The position numbers and the translations under genes were made by a program. A DNA stretch of 11,587 nt from Bacteroidaceae bacterium. Its GTDB lineage: Bacteria > Bacteroidota > Bacteroidia > Bacteroidales > Bacteroidaceae. The DNA is taken from assembly GCA_017961965.1 (NCBI GenBank), contig JAGCWG010000005.1:1-11587 (forward strand). The letters run 5' to 3'. The notes under the pieces are model-generated. The model had not been told where the DNA came from. It saw nothing but the letters and a program-made list of their open reading frames with translations, and made no database searches. Within the stretch, counting starts at the first letter, position 1; the number at the start of each line of letters is the position of its first letter. Positions 1 through 5,710 of the stretch are shown here, piece after piece.

Positions 1-493
1 AAGTATTCCAGTGGAATTGCCACAACACCAAGAAGGAACATTGGAAGAGATAGGTAAATACTACGATTTCACATGGGCTGTAGGAACATACAAAGGCGAT
101 GTGGATAATGTAGAACCAAAAAAGAATGTAGTATTCGACTTCAATCATGCCATTGCCGTTGTTGAGATTGTCATCCCTGACAAAGCAGAGAAAGGTGCTG
201 GTGTAATTGTTGAATTCGAGAACAACACATACATCACAAAAGGTTTATTGAATGCTGGTACAGGCGTAGTTACAGGAAGTGAATACAAAAACACCATAAG
301 TCTGGCAAGATCATCAACCAACCAGAGCGGAAAACAGGTATGCTATTTGGCAATATTCCCAACAACACTCGGAGAAGTTTCTATACACTACTACGACAAC
401 AACTATAAATACATTACAGCAAAGCACAACTTTAACGGCAAGAAGATACAAGCTGGAAAGGCATATCGTTGGAATAGTTGGCAAGAACAATAA
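1..493 (+). CDS. Fimbrillin (Mfa-like/FimA-like) family protein, 3' end only
   Basis: The reading frame is open from the left edge (first full codon at position 2) to a TAA at 491-493, so only the last ~163 residues are visible. The GTG at position 11 is an internal Val, not a start. The residues FDFNHAIAVVEIVIP resemble the 'F.HalAkv...' strand found in Bacteroidetes fimbrillin and Mfa-like lipoproteins. The closing part (aromatic strands, then G-K-x-I-Q-A-G-K-A-Y-R-W) matches the usual end 'G...i.aGk.Y.w'. Such proteins are normally exported as lipoproteins and either polymerise into fimbriae or sit at their tips. The signal peptide and N-terminal domain lie outside the window. The family call is by pattern recognition; it could also be a non-polymerising DUF-type relative. 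The next gene is convergent, so this is the end of its transcript. Confidence 0.7.
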   Translation, partial: SIPVELPQHQEGTLEEIGKYYDFTWAVGTYKGDVDNVEPKKNVVFDFNHAIAVVEIVIPDKAEKGAGVIVEFENNTYITKGLLNAGTGVVTGSEYKNTISLARSSTNQSGKQVCYLAIFPTTLGEVSIHYYDNNYKYITAKHNFNGKKIQAGKAYRWNSWQEQ

Positions 494-500
494 AAACAAC
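493..500. repeat. Putative target-site duplication, left copy
   Basis: AAAACAAC directly abuts the left 15-bp terminal inverted repeat. The identical octamer directly abuts the right one at 673-680. It starts on the last base of the fimbrillin stop codon. Confidence 0.45.
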
Positions 501-672
501 CGACCTGTACGGTTGAAACTGTATGTTGTTTTTTGCCGCAGTGCGGCCAGTTAAAAAAACATAGTAAAAACCAAATAAAATCAAAAAAAACATGTTTTTT
601 CTTGTTTTTGTTCTGTTTCTTGACTGTTTTTTTAATATGCACCTTTGTGCAAAACTACAACCGTACAGGTCG
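501..672. mobile_element. MITE-like 172-bp insertion with 15-bp TIRs and 8-bp TSD
   Basis: The segment begins with CGACCTGTACGGTTG (501-515) and ends with its exact reverse complement (658-672). It is flanked on both sides by AAAACAAC (493-500 and 673-680), which looks like an 8-bp target-site duplication. The interior has no plausible gene. It holds a short GC hairpin (535-547) and a poor-complexity A-rich/T-rich arm pair centred on AAAAAACATGTTTTTT, so the whole unit is a long imperfect palindrome. Removing the element and one duplication puts the fimbrillin stop about 16 nt before the terminator at 690, a normal arrangement. One oddity is that 520-532 is the reverse complement of 673-685, outside the element. 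An invertible segment or a complex bidirectional terminator remain alternatives. Confidence 0.5.
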
Positions 673-679
673 AAAACAA
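650..679 (-). promoter_or_regulatory. Possible leftward promoter straddling the right TIR
   Basis: On the minus strand TAGTTTTG (657-650) matches the Bacteroidetes -7 element TAnnTTTG, and a TTG at 679-677 lies 19 nt upstream. It would drive transcription leftward through the MITE-like element and antisense to the fimbrillin 3' end. No gene is correctly placed for it, so it may be chance or an antisense/small RNA promoter. Confidence 0.25.
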
Positions 680-680
680 C
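673..680. repeat. Putative target-site duplication, right copy
   Basis: AAAACAAC directly follows the right terminal inverted repeat and matches 493-500 exactly. Confidence 0.45.
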
Positions 681-689
681 ATACAATTA

Positions 690-726
690 TGCGGCAATCT
701 TTCGGGATTGTCGCATTTTCTTTTTT
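690..726 (+). terminator. Intrinsic terminator, probably the original fimbrillin terminator
   Basis: A 10-bp stem TGCGGCAATC (690-699) pairs with GATTGTCGCA (706-715), with one G-U pair and a 6-nt loop. It is followed by TTTTCTTTTTT (716-726). It now lies ~197 nt beyond the fimbrillin stop because of the intervening element, and ends just before the convergent stop codon at 739. Confidence 0.75.
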
Positions 727-738
727 AAGATTATTTCA

Positions 739-2139
739 TTAAAAGTATGCCTTCCAAGCAGATGCCACGACAAGACGGTTAGGCATAAGGCGTGTGAAGG
801 TGTGGTAATAGTCGAGGACAAAACCAGCTGAGTGGTTGCGTGAATGAAGGATATCAAGCGTCATTCCTGCTCCGACTTCAAAGCATGTCTGGCTTGGGAT
901 GCGAACGAAAGGAGTGTTGATTATTTCGCCATCAGCACCACGGGTATATGAGTCGAGTGTAAGTTGCTGGCTATGACGCACACCCACCATGGCGCGATAG
1001 CCTATGCGTTGTGTCAGTTTATGAGGAATACTGTAGCTGGCTGCAAGGTCAAGATGGTACATCGACATACTGCGTCCCATGGTCTGAGGTGATACACCAT
1101 TATGGCTTGTTGCCTCAACGTGTGCATGAGCAGTGGACATACGTGCAAGAGCCTCGACAGCAAAGTTCGGAGACAAGTACCAACTCAGATCCATGCCCAC
1201 CGCATAAGGAGTGGAAATCTTCACGGTAGCATCACCTTCAAAGTCGGCAAGCACGTCAAGGTCTTTCGTCTCCACTTGCTTATTGCCCCACTCCGTTCCC
1301 ATCATATACTTGAAACCCGAAGGGCTGCTTTGCATCTTTGCAAGACGTTCCCTGTAACGGGTACGGCTCTCAAGCGTCTGTATCTCATCCTCACCAAGCA
1401 TCTTGTCCGTAAGGAAATAGGCAAAGTTAGCAGACATCATACCGATGCCCGCGCCTACGAAAGTATCGTTTATCCAATGATTATTATGACGCATACGAAG
1501 GAACTGCGTAGCCGTTGCACATCCGTATCCTCCGATGCTCACCCAAGGACTGAGGTGTCCGTACTCACGACTGAGGACAGTAGCCGAGAGGAAAGCCAAC
1601 GAAGTATGCCCTGAAGGAAAAGACTTGTCATCCTCGCCATTAGGGCGAGTCTCCTTTACGGCAGACTTGAAACCTTGCGTAACACCTACGTGCAAGGCAA
1701 GAGCCATGGAATTGGCAAGCAAGAGACGATTCCAGCTACTTGTACTCTTCACGCCAGCAACCTTCAATGCCCACGTGGCGGCGAGAGGAGTTAGTGCAAC
1801 GGCATACTCCTGCTTGCCGTAATGACGGTTCTGGAACAGCGCTGGCTCAGAGATATACTTATGCTGGGTACAGGTGTGGACAACACCTTTCAGAAGGTAG
1901 TTCCATCCAACATAATCCATTGACATCTCTTCCTTTATGCGGAAACGACGCCAACGTTCCTCATCCTGCATCACCAACTCGAGCTGCTTCCATTTATCCT
2001 TGCTTGTCGTAGCCTCATATTCTTCGATAAGACTATCTATTGAGTTGATGAAAGCAGAATCAAGAGGCTCAGGTTCTTGAGCCACAGCCTTAGTACAGCA
2101 CATTGACACAATGAGTGCCAAATATAATCGTATATTCAT
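739..2139 (-). CDS. Exported PAP2-family phosphatase fused to a C-terminal outer-membrane barrel-like domain
   Basis: A 466-aa protein with a signal peptide (MNIRLYLALIVSMCCTKAVA). Numbering from this start, it carries the full PAP2/acid-phosphatase triad: K158-x6-R165-P166, P175-S-G-H178, and R215-x5-H221-x3-D225. H178 would be the proton donor and H221 the nucleophile. Residues ~115-250 contain hydrophobic stretches as in lipid phosphatases. From ~285 to the end the sequence alternates polar and aromatic strands and ends in ...AWKAYF, with the terminal Phe typical of beta-barrel outer-membrane proteins. The likely role is dephosphorylation of a lipid (lipid A, undecaprenyl or phosphatidyl phosphate) in the periplasm; the substrate cannot be read from sequence. 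An in-frame ATG at 2154 lies only ~5 nt after the -7 promoter element and is probably at or before the transcript start, so 2139 is preferred. Confidence 0.85.
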   Translation of the reverse strand: MNIRLYLALIVSMCCTKAVAQEPEPLDSAFINSIDSLIEEYEATTSKDKWKQLELVMQDEERWRRFRIKEEMSMDYVGWNYLLKGVVHTCTQHKYISEPALFQNRHYGKQEYAVALTPLAATWALKVAGVKSTSSWNRLLLANSMALALHVGVTQGFKSAVKETRPNGEDDKSFPSGHTSLAFLSATVLSREYGHLSPWVSIGGYGCATATQFLRMRHNNHWINDTFVGAGIGMMSANFAYFLTDKMLGEDEIQTLESRTRYRERLAKMQSSPSGFKYMMGTEWGNKQVETKDLDVLADFEGDATVKISTPYAVGMDLSWYLSPNFAVEALARMSTAHAHVEATSHNGVSPQTMGRSMSMYHLDLAASYSIPHKLTQRIGYRAMVGVRHSQQLTLDSYTRGADGEIINTPFVRIPSQTCFEVGAGMTLDILHSRNHSAGFVLDYYHTFTRLMPNRLVVASAWKAYF

Positions 2140-2158
2140 TTTCTGACAAATCATTGTG

Positions 2159-2166
2159 CAAAGATA
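2159..2166 (-). promoter_or_regulatory. -7 promoter element for the PAP2 gene
   Basis: The minus strand reads TATCTTTG followed by CA, a full match to TAnnTTTG. No clear TTTG is seen at -33. Transcription would begin about 5-8 nt downstream, giving a very short leader before the ATG at 2139. Confidence 0.6.
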
Positions 2167-2209
2167 GAAAAAATATCGCTTTCTTCATTCTCCATTCTCC
2201 TTTTATTAT

Positions 2210-2217
2210 TAACTTTG
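2210..2217 (+). promoter_or_regulatory. -7 promoter element for the DUF3256 gene
   Basis: TAACTTTG followed by CA fits TAnnTTTG and lies 25 nt before the ATG at 2243. It is divergent from the PAP2 promoter, with the two -7 elements about 43 nt apart, so the two promoters share one upstream region. Confidence 0.6.
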
Positions 2218-2242
2218 CAACCGATAAAACAACACATCTACA

Positions 2243-2794
2243 ATGAAGAATAACATACTTGCACTCCTCGTGAGTCTCCTACTCATACCAACATCGTCTT
2301 CCGCCCAGGACTTTAAGACGATTATCCGTCAGATGCCTGACAGCATCCTTCCTACACTGTCCAAGAACAACATCCTCGACTTCGTGGATTACATGGACAG
2401 CAATATGAAGGCTGTCGTAACAAATAACCTTGGTTACAAGAGTGAAATGACGACTCTCACGGCTGACTATGCTTTTATCCGTACATCGTCCAATAGCGAC
2501 GTGCAGATAAAGCTCCTTCCGCTTGACGATGCCAACATCATATCACTCATACGTTCCGTGTCATGCGACAGCATCAAAACAGACTCACAGATTGAGTTCT
2601 ACACCACAGATTGGAAGAAGTTGAACGCCTCCGACTATTTCACATTCAAGGACGACACCAACTTCTCTCATTTCATCCAAAGTCCAGACAACACGTCTCT
2701 CCTTATCCGTTTCATCAATCCTCTTGAATTAGATGAAAAGGCTAAGCCACGCGAAAGCATAACGCTAAAGTGGAACGGAAAGAAATATGAATAA
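2243..2794 (+). CDS. DUF3256 family exported protein
   Basis: A 183-aa protein with a signal peptide (MKNNILALLVSLLLIPTSSSA then Q-D). The mature start, in which FKTIIRQMPDSILPTLSKNN leads into a D-F-V-D-Y-M-D-S-N-M-K-A-V-V-T-N segment, matches the conserved N-terminus I associate with DUF3256. That is a Bacteroidetes-specific, probably periplasmic family of unknown function. Residues ~70-130 (KLLPLDDANIISLIRSV, then C-D-S-I and IEFYTTDWKKL) fit the same family. No catalytic motif is visible. It sits alone behind its own promoter, and the next gene also has its own promoter, so an operon is not implied. No terminator is obvious directly after its stop. Confidence 0.75.
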   Translation: MKNNILALLVSLLLIPTSSSAQDFKTIIRQMPDSILPTLSKNNILDFVDYMDSNMKAVVTNNLGYKSEMTTLTADYAFIRTSSNSDVQIKLLPLDDANIISLIRSVSCDSIKTDSQIEFYTTDWKKLNASDYFTFKDDTNFSHFIQSPDNTSLLIRFINPLELDEKAKPRESITLKWNGKKYE

Positions 2795-2909
2795 CAAACA
2801 ACAACACTCACAAACACACCCTATATCTATATTCTATTTACTCACATTACTTCTGGCACAAAATACGCCATACCATATTTATGTGATACACCATACAAAT
2901 AACATGGTA

Positions 2910-2940
2910 TTGTGGAACGAAAATAAATCACGTACCTTTG
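2910..2940 (+). promoter_or_regulatory. Bacteroidetes-type promoter for the secreted surface protein
   Basis: TTG (2910-2912), 20 nt, then TACCTTTG (2933-2940) followed by CACC is a close match to the -33/-7 consensus. Transcription would start near 2946, leaving an A-rich leader of about 50 nt that ends in a run of A before the ATG. This site decides the start of the next gene, because it lies inside the frame-open stretch upstream. Confidence 0.7.
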
Positions 2941-2999
2941 CACCAACAAACAAGGATAAAACAACAGAATTATTAACTTATTTGAAAAAAAAAATGATT

Positions 3000-4613
3000 A
3001 TGAAGAAACTATTACTAACATTATCAGCAGTATTGCTGGCTTTAGGACTTAATGCACAAACATTTGAATGGGGCACGGCTTCTTGGAATATAGAGGATGG
3101 CAAGGTGTATGACGGTATTGAAGACTTAAATGCCGAGGGAATAATACTCACATACACAAATCCAAATGATTACGCTCTTACACCTTTAAACGTAACGTCA
3201 ATCGACTACGAATTGTACATTGACGATGCAGTCGAACCTCTTGTTGAAGAGACTTCTACACGAGGAAGCGTGGCAGTAACATTCAACTACCCATTCGTCG
3301 AGGGACATAAATATAAGATTGTGACTAAGAAGACATCACTTGCACAAGTGAACCTCGCTACATTTTCTGCCGATATCCTCGCAGAAGATGCCACTTCTTA
3401 CTCAATCAGTTTCACAGTCAAAGGTCCAGAGCTTGTCAAGACGTTTGACGTAGAGGCTTATCAATCATTAAGCATCATCGACCAAAACGAGGAAATCACA
3501 TATTCAGCCATTGACACTACAGAGATTATCAATGCTCTTGGCATCAAGTCAATCAGCGAGGCTAAAATCTACGGCCTCAATCCTAACGGCTCATACAATG
3601 CCTATTTCGGTCAGGACTGGTATGACGGTTGGCGTGATGTAAATGGTGAATATACTACATACTCAGGTGGATGGGACGCACGTGCAGGTCGCAATGCAAC
3701 ACCTGCAGTTTATAGCATCAAGATTAGCGACAAGGCAGATTCACTCTTCTATTACTTCTATGACTACTGGACAGAGTACCAAGAGGATGTGCCAACTGAG
3801 ACAGGTGGTTCCACACTCAATGGTGTTCGCCAACGTGCAACAACCTCATTCCACTCTATCATATGGGAATGGGACAATGGCGACGGAACAACCACTAAAT
3901 ACAACCGTTCATTCCGTGTGGATGAGGGTACTGACTACAAGGCAAGCTATGTCGTTATTGCCAATAAGAAGTATGTACTCATTAACGCAACGCTCCACTT
4001 CGTTAGCCAGGAAGAGTATGCAAAACTCAAGAGTGCAAGCAAGAATTACGAAGGAGTCATAGCACTTGGAACATCTATTCCTGCACAGCCAGGCACACCA
4101 TTGGCAGGTGTTGCGACATCAGCACAGACAGTCAGCGTGACACAAGCAGATGCAGATGGAAAGGCAGAAGTGACATTCTCAGGATTCAACGTGACAGTGC
4201 CACCACTGACCATAGAGAACCTCACAATCCCAGTAACAGTGAGCGAGGATAACGGCAAGATTATCTACGCAACAACTGAGCCAGTATCTGTTTCATTCCA
4301 ATCTGGAGTAATGAGCCTTATATACTCAGCATCGCTCCGTGGCGAACAGGCTTCAGCTGACACTGCACCAGTGTTTGTACTCACACTCTCACAGGCAACT
4401 ATAATCACTGTTGCATTTAACACAACAGAAGAACTTGCCAAGGAAACTATCAACGCAAAATATGCTGACGTAACATCAGTTGAAGCTGTTAATGGCTCAC
4501 GCGAAGAAGTTAGTTCATATAACTTAAATGGCGTTCGTGGTACAAACGCAGGATTCAAGAGCGTAAAGATCGTAAGGTTTAATGATGGTACAATTAAAAA
4601 ATTGGTAAAATAA
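3000..4613 (+). CDS. Secreted multidomain protein (DUF4859-like and calycin-like regions, Prevotella-type C-terminal tail)
   Basis: A 537-aa protein with a clear signal peptide (MKKLLLTLSAVLLALGLNAQ). The frame is open back to an ATG at 2787, but that extension has no signal peptide and contains the promoter. It also overlaps the previous gene; ATG 2994 (MIMKKLL) is the only real alternative start. Residues ~171-240 (TTEIINALGI, then YGLNPNGSY, then WYDGWRDVNGEYTTYSGGWD) recall DUF4859. Residues ~377-474 (ADGKAEVTFSGFNVTVPPL onward) recall the calycin-like beta-barrel region of Bacteroidales surface proteins. The end, YNLNGVR then VKIVRFNDGTIKKLVK, resembles the short tail 'y.l.G.r....kGi.Ivr..dGt.kKv.vk' common in Prevotella secreted proteins. 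Domain names are pattern-based, and function is unknown (adhesion or glycan binding is possible). A strong terminator follows. Confidence 0.8.
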   Translation: MKKLLLTLSAVLLALGLNAQTFEWGTASWNIEDGKVYDGIEDLNAEGIILTYTNPNDYALTPLNVTSIDYELYIDDAVEPLVEETSTRGSVAVTFNYPFVEGHKYKIVTKKTSLAQVNLATFSADILAEDATSYSISFTVKGPELVKTFDVEAYQSLSIIDQNEEITYSAIDTTEIINALGIKSISEAKIYGLNPNGSYNAYFGQDWYDGWRDVNGEYTTYSGGWDARAGRNATPAVYSIKISDKADSLFYYFYDYWTEYQEDVPTETGGSTLNGVRQRATTSFHSIIWEWDNGDGTTTKYNRSFRVDEGTDYKASYVVIANKKYVLINATLHFVSQEEYAKLKSASKNYEGVIALGTSIPAQPGTPLAGVATSAQTVSVTQADADGKAEVTFSGFNVTVPPLTIENLTIPVTVSEDNGKIIYATTEPVSVSFQSGVMSLIYSASLRGEQASADTAPVFVLTLSQATIITVAFNTTEELAKETINAKYADVTSVEAVNGSREEVSSYNLNGVRGTNAGFKSVKIVRFNDGTIKKLVK

Positions 4614-4647
4614 GTTCGTTATATCGCTCAGAATCTAACTATTTGCT

Positions 4648-4686
4648 CCTGCATTCTGTCGTCAGACAGGGTGCAGGTTTTGTTTT
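4648..4686 (+). terminator. Strong intrinsic terminator of the surface-protein gene
   Basis: A 13-bp stem (4648-4660 with 4665-4677, two G-U pairs) closes a GTCA tetraloop and is followed by TTTTTGTTTT. It begins 34 nt after the stop codon. Confidence 0.85.
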
Positions 4687-4776
4687 CCCATAGTACTTTT
4701 GAGTTAGCATAGTAACCATACCCCAAGGAAAAGACGACAGTAGAGTTGCGAACGCCACACCTTTAATCCATTTCAT

Positions 4777-4832
4777 CCAAATCTTTCGTTGAATCATTCT
4801 AAAGCTTTCATGAAAGTAAACGAAAGCTTTGG
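4777..4832. repeat. R1 hairpin repeat, copy 1
   Basis: Outer arms CCAAATCTTTCGTT (4777-4790) and AACGAAAGCTTTGG (4819-4832) are inverted with one mismatch and a 28-nt centre. The centre carries a further AAAGCTTT-C core. It lies 27 nt downstream of the toxin stop on the minus strand. The second copy (6860-6915) has the same arm length, the same 28-nt centre and the same orientation. No T-run follows, so it is not a standard terminator. Confidence 0.7.
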
Positions 4833-4858
4833 GCATACCAAGTTATGACTTTCACATA

Positions 4859-5140
4859 TTATTTATCATCATAATGACCATAAGCAGTTAGGACTTCAAC
4901 ATAGACAGCATCTTTGTAAACCCTATATACAAGACAATGTTTCTTTGTTATTTCTCTGCTCCATCTGTTTGGAGGGAAACCTTTAAGTGGTTCTGGATGT
5001 CCAGTTCCCATGGTTGGATGTTCCCTTAATTCCGAGACAAAGCGCATAGCTTTAGTATATGCTTTTGGTTCACTTTTTGCAAGCTTTTCTAAGTCTCGTG
5101 CGGCATCCACAGTGATTATAACCCTATACGTCATAGCCAT
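4859..5140 (-). CDS. yoeB: YoeB/Txe family toxin (RelE fold) with a replaced active-site arginine
   Basis: A 93-aa protein that fits the YoeB/Txe mRNA-interferase family end to end. Landmarks are the N-terminal strand YRVIITVDAARDLEKL, the GTGHPEPLKG loop (Glu50, equivalent to E. coli YoeB Glu46), the strand WSREITKKHCLVYRV, and the end AYGHYDDK (His89, equivalent to His83). Such toxins cleave mRNA at the ribosome A site. The residue aligning with E. coli Arg65 (HRLVY) is Cys69 here (HCLVY), and the usual SRRI is SREI, so activity may be reduced. The start overlaps the antitoxin stop by 17 nt (11 nt if Met3 at 5134 is used), which indicates translational coupling in a two-gene operon. The R1 repeat follows the stop directly. 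Confidence 0.88.
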   Translation of the reverse strand: MAMTYRVIITVDAARDLEKLAKSEPKAYTKAMRFVSELREHPTMGTGHPEPLKGFPPNRWSREITKKHCLVYRVYKDAVYVEVLTAYGHYDDK

Positions 5141-5390
5141 TTCGCCTTAGAAAAGTTGTCAAGTCCTCATCTGGGAGCATTTCCATACATTCACCACGTT
5201 CTATCTGCTGTTCAGCATGTTCTATTCTCTTGTAGAATTCCTCCTTCGTAAAGAGCGTAGGATCTTTCTTTTCCTTTACAAGTTTGGACACATACTTTGC
5301 CAAACGCTTCATAAGCGTCTCGCTATCGGACAACAAACTTATATTTTCTTGTATCTGCGCATTTAACGCATTCAATTGTATTGTAGTCAT
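5124..5390 (-). CDS. Antitoxin of the YoeB/Txe pair (Bacteroidetes type)
   Basis: An 88-aa protein, MTTIQLNALNAQIQENISLL onward, placed first in the operon as in most type II pairs. The N-terminal ~50 residues (LNALNAQ, then a helix, then LMKRLAKYVSKLVKEKKDP) match the small Bacteroidetes antitoxins that accompany Txe toxins. The acidic C-terminus (KEEFYKRIEHAEQQIERGE, then LPDEDL) probably wraps and neutralises the basic toxin. It does not show an obvious YefM/Phd sequence. An in-frame ATG at 5396 adds two residues; 5390 is chosen because the family usually begins MTT.QLNALNAQ. The promoter lies about 25-30 nt upstream and contains direct repeats that could be the operator for autoregulation. 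Confidence 0.85.
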   Translation of the reverse strand: MTTIQLNALNAQIQENISLLSDSETLMKRLAKYVSKLVKEKKDPTLFTKEEFYKRIEHAEQQIERGECMEMLPDEDLTTFLRRNGYDV

Positions 5391-5412
5391 AAGCATTTAA
5401 ATTTTATTGCTG

Positions 5413-5444
5413 CAAAAATACGAATAAATACCGAATAACACAAA
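5413..5444 (-). promoter_or_regulatory. Promoter and possible autoregulatory operator of the toxin-antitoxin operon
   Basis: The minus strand reads TTTG (5444-5441), 20 nt, TATTTTTG (5420-5413), an exact match to the Bacteroidetes consensus. The spacer contains CGAATAA twice on the plus strand (5421-5427 and 5432-5438), 11 bp apart. That is one helical turn, as expected for cooperative binding by an antitoxin complex. The operator role is inferred. Confidence 0.7.
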
Positions 5445-5534
5445 CACCCAACGACAATTATGACTATTCAAGACAATTAGACTTTCACTCAACTATTTCC
5501 ACAAACTGGGGTACATTAAAATCTGACGAGACCC

Positions 5535-5632
5535 ATATCTCGCAAGATTTACACCCATATCATTTTAGTTTTACACCCATATCTCCCGAACGAGAGATAT
5601 GGGTGTAATTCGTTTGACACGTTTCATGCAAA
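5535..5632. repeat. R2 repeat, copy A (98 bp), with perfect 13-bp hairpin
   Basis: The last 60 bp (5573-5632) are identical to 6752-6811. They contain ACACCCATATCTC (5573-5585), an 8-nt loop CCGAACGA, and the exact complement (5594-5606), then a conserved tail through GCAAA. Upstream, ATATCTCGCAA and TTTACACCCA-ATCATTTTAGTT are shared with copy B. In copy A, ACCCATATC occurs three times (5531, 5553, 5575), each able to pair with the single downstream arm. This repeat and the toxin-antitoxin promoter account for most of the gap 5397-5710; 5445-5530 shows nothing recognisable. Confidence 0.85.
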
Positions 5633-5643
5633 TGAGAATGTAA

Positions 5644-5695
5644 GAAAAAAGAGACACTTAAACTCATCAGCATGGTATGACGGTTCAAGTGTCTC
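5644..5695 (-). terminator. Intrinsic terminator of the lipoprotein gene
   Basis: Reading leftward, a 13-bp stem (5695-5683 with 5663-5651, one G-U pair) with a 19-nt loop is followed by TTTTTTCTT (from 5650 down). It begins 15 nt beyond the stop codon at 5711. Confidence 0.75.
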
Positions 5696-5710
5696 AAAAT
5701 TAATTATTGG

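Noticed and set aside
501..672. Phase-variable invertible promoter
   Set aside because: Size and inverted repeats would fit, but in neither orientation would the internal promoter-like site face a gene start. The target duplication and displaced terminator favour an insertion.
403..742. Several short frames on both strands in 403-742
   Set aside because: They consist of Lys/Asn- or Phe-rich translations of the A-rich/T-rich palindrome and cross the inverted repeats and terminator.
2870..2909. ATACCAT...ATGGTAT inverted repeat upstream of the surface-protein promoter
   Set aside because: The arms are only 7 bp and 26 nt apart in AT-rich sequence, so chance is likely.
2787..2999. N-terminal extension of the surface protein
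   Set aside because: It contains the promoter and has no signal peptide at its start, while the internal Met begins a textbook one.
4639..4836. Leftward 65-codon frame across the R1 repeat
   Set aside because: It runs through the strong terminator of the neighbouring gene. The matching frame at copy 2 starts with GTG and ends after 38 codons, and the differences between copies do not favour third positions.
5531..5606. CRISPR-like array from the repeated ACACCCATATC units
   Set aside because: The units are only about 10 bp at irregular spacing, there are no cas genes, and the pattern is explained by hairpin arms.
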